NCBI GenBank assembly: GCA_035280025.1
Contig: DATEGT010000195.1
Coordinates: forward strand, 1 to 64,000
Reading direction: 5' to 3'
DNA from: VBDM01 sp035280025
GTDB lineage: Bacteria > Pseudomonadota > Gammaproteobacteria > Burkholderiales > SG8-39
DNA: 64,000 nucleotides
How positions within the stretch are numbered: position 1 is the stretch's first letter; the number at the start of each line of letters is the position of its first letter. Of the stretch, positions 58,774 through 64,000 are shown one piece after another. A program made the position numbers and the translations under genes. The notes under the pieces were generated by a model, which did no database searches, was not told where the DNA came from, and was given only the letters and a program-made list of their open reading frames with translations.

Positions 58774-59571
58774 TTAGAGTCCTCTGAACATCAATGCCGT
58801 CAGCACGAAATCGAGCGCGAGGATCGCCAGCGACGAAGTGACGACCGTGCGGGTCGTCGCGCCCGAAACGCCCTCCGCCGTCGGCGGCGCGTCGTATCCC
58901 TCGAAAACGGCGATCCAGGTCACCGCCACGCCGAACACGAAGCTCTTGATGAAGCCGTTCAGCACGTCCTGGCGGAAATCGACGGCCGCCTGCATCTGCG
59001 ACCAGAACGATCCTTCGTCCACGCCGATGAGACGCACGCCGACGAGATAGCCTCCGAACACGCCCATGGCGGAAAACAGGGCGGCGAGCAGGGGCATGGA
59101 GATCACTCCCGCCCAAAAGCGCGGGGCGACGACTCGTGCGATCGGGTCCACGGCCATCATTTCCATCGCCGACAGCTGCTCGGTCGCCTTCATCAGGCCG
59201 ATCTCCGCGGTGATCGCGCTGCCCGCGCGGCTGGCGAAGAGCAGCCCGGCCACCACCGGGCCGAGCTCGCGCACCAGGGACAGGCTGACGAGAACGCCGA
59301 GCGCATCCGACGACCCGTAGCGAACCAGCGTGTCGTATCCCTGGAGCCCGAGGACCATGCCGACGAAAAGGCCCGAAACCAGGATGATGACGAGCGAAAG
59401 CACCCCCGCGAAGTAGATTTCGCGAATGGTGAGGTGGAAGCGCTTGAAGCTCGGCCCGGACTCCCTCAGCGTCAGCCAGAGGAAGCGGCAGGCGAACCCG
59501 AGCCGCCAGATCCAGCTGTTGACGATGCGCGCGCCCAAGGCCCGCAGCAGCTCCAGGACACGCTGCATCAT
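58774..59571 (-). CDS. mlaE: ABC transporter permease MlaE
   Basis: The membrane subunit of the phospholipid transporter. The 265-residue product has the family segments QGYDTLVRYGSSDALGVLVSLSLVRELGPVVAGLLFASRAGSA-like parts (VRELGPVVAGLLFASRAG), IGLMKATEQLSAMEMMAVDP and the C-terminal helices. It overlaps mlaF by 4 nt. Confidence 0.95.
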   Translation of the reverse strand: MMQRVLELLRALGARIVNSWIWRLGFACRFLWLTLRESGPSFKRFHLTIREIYFAGVLSLVIILVSGLFVGMVLGLQGYDTLVRYGSSDALGVLVSLSLVRELGPVVAGLLFASRAGSAITAEIGLMKATEQLSAMEMMAVDPIARVVAPRFWAGVISMPLLAALFSAMGVFGGYLVGVRLIGVDEGSFWSQMQAAVDFRQDVLNGFIKSFVFGVAVTWIAVFEGYDAPPTAEGVSGATTRTVVTSSLAILALDFVLTALMFRGL

Positions 59572-60368
59572 TGGGCGAGCAGATCCTGCCGGTACTCGGG
59601 CGCGGGATAGTGAAACGGCACGGGCCCGTCGGGCTCGCCGTACACGAATTGCCTAAGCGAGGGGAGGTGCTCGGCGCGTACCTCGTCCGGCGTGCCCTGG
59701 AATTCGACCTTTCCGGCCGACATGTAATACACATAATCGACCAGTTCGAGCGCCTCGGCGACGTCGTGGGTCACCACGATCGAGGTCGCACCCAAAGCGT
59801 CGTTCAGACGGCGGATCAGCTGGCCGATGACACCCAGTGAGATCGGATCCAGCCCGGTAAAAGGCTCGTCGTAGAGCATGAGCATGGGGTCGAGAGCGAT
59901 CGATCGCGCGAGCGCCACTCGCCGCGCCATTCCGCCGGAGAGCTCCGAGGGCATGAGATCGGCCGCGCCGCGCAGACCGACCGCCTGCAGCTTCATCAGG
60001 GCCAGATCCCGGATCAGGGGCTCAGGCAGCCGCGTGTGCTCGCGCATTTGGAAAGCGACGTTGTCGAACGAAGACAAGTCGGTGAACAACGCGCCGAACT
60101 GAAACAGCATTCCGATCTTCCGGCGCAGGGCGAAAAGGCCCTCGTCGTCGAGCTCGCTGATCACCTCGCCGGCGACGCGTATCTCGCCGCGGTCGGGCAC
60201 CAGCGCGCCGCCGATGAGGCGCAGCAGCGTCGTCTTCCCACAGCCGGAAAGCCCCATGATGGCGACCACCTTGCCCTTGGGAACGACCAGGTTGATGTCC
60301 TTCAGAACCTGGCGCTGATCGTAACTGAACGTGACGTCCTGGACTTCGACCAGATTTCTTGTCGCCAC
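59568..60368 (-). CDS. mlaF: ABC transporter ATP-binding protein MlaF
   Basis: The ATPase of the phospholipid transporter. The 266-residue product has Walker A GLSGCGKTT, the Q-loop LFQFGALFTDL, signature SELSGGMARRVAL, Walker B LMLYDEPFTGLD and switch IVVTHDVAEAL. The start is GTG at 60366-60368 after AGGA; the longer frame upstream is not coding. It is the first gene of mlaFEDACB and of the 15-kb co-directional array. TAGAAT at 60398-60403 (minus strand) may be its -10. Confidence 0.94.
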   Translation of the reverse strand: MATRNLVEVQDVTFSYDQRQVLKDINLVVPKGKVVAIMGLSGCGKTTLLRLIGGALVPDRGEIRVAGEVISELDDEGLFALRRKIGMLFQFGALFTDLSSFDNVAFQMREHTRLPEPLIRDLALMKLQAVGLRGAADLMPSELSGGMARRVALARSIALDPMLMLYDEPFTGLDPISLGVIGQLIRRLNDALGATSIVVTHDVAEALELVDYVYYMSAGKVEFQGTPDEVRAEHLPSLRQFVYGEPDGPVPFHYPAPEYRQDLLAQ

Positions 60369-60404
60369 GGCGTCCTGCTCGGAGTAGCGGAGAGCGAATT
60401 CTAG

Positions 60405-60433
60405 CTGAAAGGCCGGGGGCTTTGCGCTATCAT
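60405..60433 (+). promoter_or_regulatory. Likely promoter of the ABC ATPase-response regulator operon
   Basis: CTGAAA (60405-60410) and TATCAT (60428-60433) are 17 bp apart, about 26 bp before the ATG at 60460. It lies in the 91-bp gap that also drives mlaF the other way. Confidence 0.45.
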
Positions 60434-60459
60434 CGGCGCATCCGACAAAGGGCCGTCTG

Positions 60460-61185
60460 ATGCCCGAACCGTTGGTTCGATTCCGTGGTGTGACCAAGAG
60501 CTTCGGACGCGCTGAGGTGCTGCGCGGCATCGATCTCGATCTCGCGCCGGGCGCTTGCGTGGGGTTGACCGGAGTCAATGGAGCCGGAAAAACGACGCTC
60601 ATCAAGTGCCTCCTGGATTTCTGCGATCTCGATTCGGGAGCGATCGACGTCGACGGCGTCGAGCACCGGCGCCCTCAAGCGCGTGCGCGCCTCGCGTTTC
60701 TCCCGGAACGCTTCACCGCTCCCTACTTCCTCACCGGCCGCGAATTCCTCACCATGATGCTCACGCTGTTCGGGGGGCGTTATGAAGAAGAACCCGTTCG
60801 CTCGATGTTCGCCGCGCTCGACCTGGACGTCGCGGCTCTGGAAAAGCCGGTGCGGAACTATTCCAAGGGCATGACACAGAAGCTGGGGCTCGCCGCTTGC
60901 CTTCTTTCGCAGCGAGACCTGTACGTGCTCGACGAGCCGATGAGCGGGCTCGATCCCGCGGCGCGCGCCCGCGCCAAGGATCTGCTGCTGGAGCTGAAGG
61001 CCCGCGGACGAACCCTGCTGATCACCTCGCACTCGCTGTCCGATGTCGAGGAAGTGTGCGATCGGGTGACGGTGCTGCACAGAGGAACACTGGCCTACGC
61101 CGGCACACCCGGCGGCTTGTGCAAGATGTACGAAGAATCTTCATTGGAGCGCGCCTTCCTGAAGTGCATCGAAACCCATGCCTGA
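60460..61185 (+). CDS. ABC transporter ATP-binding protein without a nearby permease
   Basis: A 241-residue ATPase with Walker A GVNGAGKTT, a degenerate signature (NYSKGMTQKLGLA), Walker B LYVLDEPMSGLD and switch LLITSHSLSDVEE. This pattern is found in ABC-2 type exporters (NatA/CcmA-like). No permease gene is adjacent: the mla operon lies upstream on the other strand and a response regulator follows with an 8-nt overlap. The partner may be encoded elsewhere, or the protein may have another role. Confidence 0.85.
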   Translation: MPEPLVRFRGVTKSFGRAEVLRGIDLDLAPGACVGLTGVNGAGKTTLIKCLLDFCDLDSGAIDVDGVEHRRPQARARLAFLPERFTAPYFLTGREFLTMMLTLFGGRYEEEPVRSMFAALDLDVAALEKPVRNYSKGMTQKLGLAACLLSQRDLYVLDEPMSGLDPAARARAKDLLLELKARGRTLLITSHSLSDVEEVCDRVTVLHRGTLAYAGTPGGLCKMYEESSLERAFLKCIETHA

Positions 61186-62602
61186 TAACGCCAAGCCCAG
61201 CCTGCTCATCGTCGACGACGATCCCCTGATCACCGAAACCCTGTCGTACGCCCTCGGAAAGGACTTCGAGGTCATGGTGAGCGATTCCCGCCAGCACGCC
61301 GTCAGCCTCCTGAGGCAAGCGGACGAGGCGCCGCAGCTCGCGCTCGTCGACCTTGGGCTGCCGCCCATGCCTCACAGGCCCGACGAAGGATTCCAGCTGA
61401 TCAGCGACCTGCTCGCGCACTCGCCTGCGATGAAGATCCTGGTGCTCTCGGGACAGAACGACGCGGCGAACGCAAGGCACGCGCGCACGCTGGGCGCGGC
61501 GGAGTTCGTCGCCAAGCCATGCGACCCCGAGAACCTGAAGAAGATCCTGCTCCATGCGCTCCAGTTCCGCGCCGCCGAGATCTCCGGGCAGGGGATCGCC
61601 GAAACCGACCCGCTGGTCGGCAAGAGCCCGGCGCTGCAGAAGCTCAAGAGTCAGATCAGCCAATACGCCGATTCGCCCTTCCCCGCCCTCATCGAGGGCG
61701 AGTCGGGAACCGGGAAGGAGCTCGTAGCGAACCTGCTGCACCGCCTGTCGTGGCGGCGCGTGAAGCCGTGGTTCGCGCTCAATTGCGCAGCGATCGCGCC
61801 TACACTGGTCGAGCCCACGCTGTTCGGCTACGCCAAGGGGGCTTTCACGGGGGCGACGCAAAACAAGTCGGGATATTTCGAGGACGCGAGCGACGGCACG
61901 CTGTTCCTGGACGAGATCGGCGAGCTGCCGCTCGAGCTCCAGGCGAAGCTGCTGCGCGTGCTGGAGAACGGCGAGTTCCAGCGCGTCGGCGAGACTCAGC
62001 AGAGGTTCTCCCGCGCGCGCGTGATAGCGGCGACCAACCGGGATTTGCGCCAGGAGGTTCGCAAGGGGAATTTCCGCGCCGATCTCTACCACCGGCTCTC
62101 GGTTTTTTCTATCGAAGTTCCTGCCCTGCGCGAAATGGACGAAGACCGCGTCCTGTTGCTCGAGCATTATCGGAAGTTCTACGCCGAGCAGGCGAAGCTT
62201 TCGCCCTTCGCCCTGGACGAGGCCTCGCAGAAGGCCTGGCGCGCGTACCACTTCCCGGGAAACGTGCGCGAACTGCGCAACGTCGTCATCCGGTTGACCA
62301 CGAAGTACGCGGGCCAGAAGCTTTCCCTCGCGGAGCTCGAACCCGAGTTCGACCTGGAGACGCAGGCCGAAGGCGGGCCGGGGCTGCCTTCCGATCCCGG
62401 AACCCTCATCGACCAAGCGCAGCGGCACCTGCAGCGCGAGCGCGGCTTCAACCTGGATCAGATGCTCAAGGCCTGGGAGCAGGGCTACATCGAGGCGGCG
62501 ATGAAGCTCACGCGGGGAAACGTGAGTCAGGCGGCGAAAATGCTCGGCATCAACCGCACTACGCTGTACTCGCGCATGGAATCCGCGCAGAAGCAGGAGT
62601 AG
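61178..62602 (+). CDS. Sigma-54-dependent response regulator (NtrC family, PrsR-like)
   Basis: A 474-residue enhancer-binding protein. Residues 1-130 form the receiver domain (acid pocket Asp13-Asp14, phosphorylated Asp58 in LVDLGLPP, Lys in FVAKPCDPE). Residues 150-385 form the AAA+ domain with Walker A GESGTGKE, the sigma-54 contact loop GAFTGA and Walker B LFLDEIGELP. The end has a Fis-type helix-turn-helix (NVSQAAKMLGINRTTLYSRM). The receiver resembles those of PEP-CTERM/exopolysaccharide regulators (PrsR). No sensor kinase gene is visible. It overlaps the ABC ATPase gene by 8 nt. Confidence 0.92.
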   Translation: MPDNAKPSLLIVDDDPLITETLSYALGKDFEVMVSDSRQHAVSLLRQADEAPQLALVDLGLPPMPHRPDEGFQLISDLLAHSPAMKILVLSGQNDAANARHARTLGAAEFVAKPCDPENLKKILLHALQFRAAEISGQGIAETDPLVGKSPALQKLKSQISQYADSPFPALIEGESGTGKELVANLLHRLSWRRVKPWFALNCAAIAPTLVEPTLFGYAKGAFTGATQNKSGYFEDASDGTLFLDEIGELPLELQAKLLRVLENGEFQRVGETQQRFSRARVIAATNRDLRQEVRKGNFRADLYHRLSVFSIEVPALREMDEDRVLLLEHYRKFYAEQAKLSPFALDEASQKAWRAYHFPGNVRELRNVVIRLTTKYAGQKLSLAELEPEFDLETQAEGGPGLPSDPGTLIDQAQRHLQRERGFNLDQMLKAWEQGYIEAAMKLTRGNVSQAAKMLGINRTTLYSRMESAQKQE

Positions 62603-62629
62603 GTTTCGGGTCCCGCGGGGAGCGACTCG

Positions 62630-64000
62630 ATGTATCTCGAACACTTCGGGCTGAAAGAGGCGCCGTTCCGCATTACCCCGCACACGGATTTCTTCTTTCA
62701 AGGCGCCAATCGCGGCGCGACGCTCGACGCTCTCCTGTACGCCATCACGAACGACGAGGGGATCGTCAAGGTCTCGGGAGAAGTGGGCAGCGGCAAGACG
62801 ATGCTGTGCCGGGTGCTGATGGAACGCCTGCCCGCGACGGTCGAAACCATCTATCTCGCCAACCCTTCGCTGTCCCGCGACGAGATACTTCTCGCGATAG
62901 GCGATGAGCTCAAGGTCCAGCTCGAGGAGGACCGCGCCACGCGCGTGATCCGGTCGCTGCAGGAACACCTGCTTCGGCTGTTCGGACAGGGACGGCGCGT
63001 CGTCGTGCTGATCGACGAGGCCCACGCGATGCCCGACGAGTCGCTCGAGGAGATCCGGCTCTTGTCGAACCTGGAGTCCAACCGCCACAAGCTGCTGCAG
63101 ATCGTCCTGTTCGGGCAGCCCGAACTGGACGAGCATCTGGATACCGCGGAGATGCGCCAGCTCAAGGAGCGCATCACGCACAGCTTCCGCCTCGAGCCCC
63201 TGGTTCGCGGCGACATCGACAGCTACGTCGACTTTCGCATGCGCGCGGCAGGCTACCGCGGCCCCAAGGTCTTCACCCGCGAGGCGATCAGCGACATCGC
63301 CCGCGCGTCGCAGGGCCTGACGCGGCGGATCAACATCCTCGCGGACAAGTCCCTGCTCGCGGCTTTTGCGGCGGGGACCCACGCGGTCACGGCGGTGGAA
63401 GTCAAGCGGGCGGTGCGCGACTCGGAGTTCTATCGCGCCAGAGGCCGAACGCAGAAACTGCGCATCGGCGTGGCGGCTTTGGCCGCCGGGTTGGTCCTCG
63501 GCTGGGTGACTCACATGCTGCTCCCGGGGGCGGCCCCGCAGCCGATGGCCGCCTCGGCAGCTTCGCCACCGGCGCCCGATTCCCGGACGAGCGCCGTAGC
63601 CGCTGCCTCGCCCGCTGCGACGCCAGCGCCCGTCGCCGCGGAGGCGAAACCGATTCCCAAGCAGGGGGATGCGCCGGAGAGAAAGCCCGTGGCCCCGGCG
63701 CAGGGAAACCTGGTCCGGGAGCGCTTCGAGGCCGCGCAAACATGGCTGCACAACACTCCGGGGGACTGGTATGCCGTACAGCTTGCCACGGCAAGCGTAG
63801 AACAGCTGCCCCAACTCGAGGATTTCCTGAGAAAAGCTGCCGCGTCCGTGCCCGTCACCGAGCTATTCGTGTACAGCGTCAAGATCCAAGGTCAGCAACA
63901 CTATCGGGTCGCGTACGGGTCTTTTCCCAGCGCCGCCAAAGCGCTCGAAGCCATGGAAGACTTGCCGCAGCTCCTTGCCGCGTACCAGCCTTACACGCGC
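62630..64000 (+). CDS. ExeA-type secretion/pilus ATPase with SPOR-like C-terminal part, cut by the window edge
   Basis: 457 codons are in the window and no stop is reached. The AAA domain (residues 1-270) reads MYLEHFGLKEAPFRITPHTDFFF, Walker A GEVGSGKTM, Walker B VVVLIDEAHAMP and LLSNLESNRHKLLQIVLFGQPEL, as in ExeA/GspA and MshM proteins that assist type II secretion or MSHA pili. A membrane helix (RIGVAALAAGLVLGWVTHML, about 285-305) and an Ala/Pro-rich linker follow. The last 90 residues (WYAVQLATASVEQLPQLEDFL and HYRVAYGSFPSAAKALEAME) look like a SPOR peptidoglycan-binding domain. The ATG at 62630 follows GGGGAG, 28 bp after the response regulator gene. Confidence 0.9.
   Translation, partial: MYLEHFGLKEAPFRITPHTDFFFQGANRGATLDALLYAITNDEGIVKVSGEVGSGKTMLCRVLMERLPATVETIYLANPSLSRDEILLAIGDELKVQLEEDRATRVIRSLQEHLLRLFGQGRRVVVLIDEAHAMPDESLEEIRLLSNLESNRHKLLQIVLFGQPELDEHLDTAEMRQLKERITHSFRLEPLVRGDIDSYVDFRMRAAGYRGPKVFTREAISDIARASQGLTRRINILADKSLLAAFAAGTHAVTAVEVKRAVRDSEFYRARGRTQKLRIGVAALAAGLVLGWVTHMLLPGAAPQPMAASAASPPAPDSRTSAVAAASPAATPAPVAAEAKPIPKQGDAPERKPVAPAQGNLVRERFEAAQTWLHNTPGDWYAVQLATASVEQLPQLEDFLRKAAASVPVTELFVYSVKIQGQQHYRVAYGSFPSAAKALEAMEDLPQLLAAYQPYTR

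Noticed and set aside
61022..63814. A 930-codon minus-strand frame opposite the response regulator and ExeA genes
   Set aside because: It runs through two well-recognised plus-strand genes, and its composition (Arg/Leu/Gln/Val) is that of an antisense frame.

Overview
The window looks like part of the chromosome of a high-G+C betaproteobacterium, probably an uncultured Burkholderiales- or Nitrosomonadales-like lineage. The evidence is gene order and gene type: an rpsU-yqeY-dnaG-rpoD macromolecular-synthesis operon, a short-form HisG, a mla-ibaG-murA-his-tat array followed by petABC-sspAB, and TAXI-type TRAP transport. I saw no rRNA, CRISPR array, phage or insertion sequence. Almost everything is ordinary chromosome with very tight gene packing and many 4-nt stop/start overlaps.

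Layout. 1-3.6 kb (minus): rpsU, yqeY, dnaG and the N-terminal part of rpoD, whose product carries an unusually long charged helical extension. 3.65-9.25 kb (minus): a CzcCBA-type divalent-metal RND efflux system with a lipoprotein adaptor. 9.3-12.8 kb: tsaD, plsY, folB, xerD and an MGMT gene. 12.8-16.4 kb (minus): a TAXI TRAP transporter and a VOC protein. 16.4-21.6 kb: a sorbosone-dehydrogenase-like PQQ enzyme with a di-heme cytochrome c, divergent from a complete pqqABCDE operon. 21.7-24.6 kb (minus): a YdjM-like membrane protein, a chalcone-isomerase-like periplasmic protein, a split UxaA/SuyAB-type lyase and a small lipoprotein. 24.7-27 kb (plus): a nicotinate-phosphoribosyltransferase-like protein and a core MetE-like methyltransferase. 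27-28.8 kb: a lipoprotein with a 15-bp minisatellite, Ig-like domains and calcium-binding loops, behind a strong promoter and a structured leader. 28.8-35.7 kb: metC, a MATE pump, a bactofilin with a likely sigma-54 promoter, a lipoprotein methyltransferase, an enoyl-CoA hydratase, a secreted protein and an amidohydrolase. 35.8-39.5 kb (plus): alpha/beta hydrolase, Ldh-family dehydrogenase and UbiD decarboxylase.

39.5-60.4 kb, read on the minus strand, is core metabolism: mlaFEDACB, an ABC-2 exporter, ibaG, murA, hisGDCBHAFIE, a HIT protein and tatABC form one 15.4-kb co-directional array with no gap above about 71 bp. A plus-strand degS-like protease gene interrupts it, then petABC, sspAB and tRNA-Thr follow. 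60.4-64 kb (plus): an orphan ABC ATPase, a PrsR-like sigma-54 response regulator and an ExeA-type ATPase with a SPOR-like tail that runs off the window.

Functional links: the Rieske protein has a Tat signal and lies near tatABC; the pqq genes lie beside a probable PQQ-dependent dehydrogenase; the bactofilin has a sigma-54 promoter and the window also holds a sigma-54 activator. The least-explained parts are the RpoD extension, the leader and repeat architecture at 27 kb, the sigma-54/bactofilin module, and the orphan ABC ATPase-response regulator-ExeA operon.
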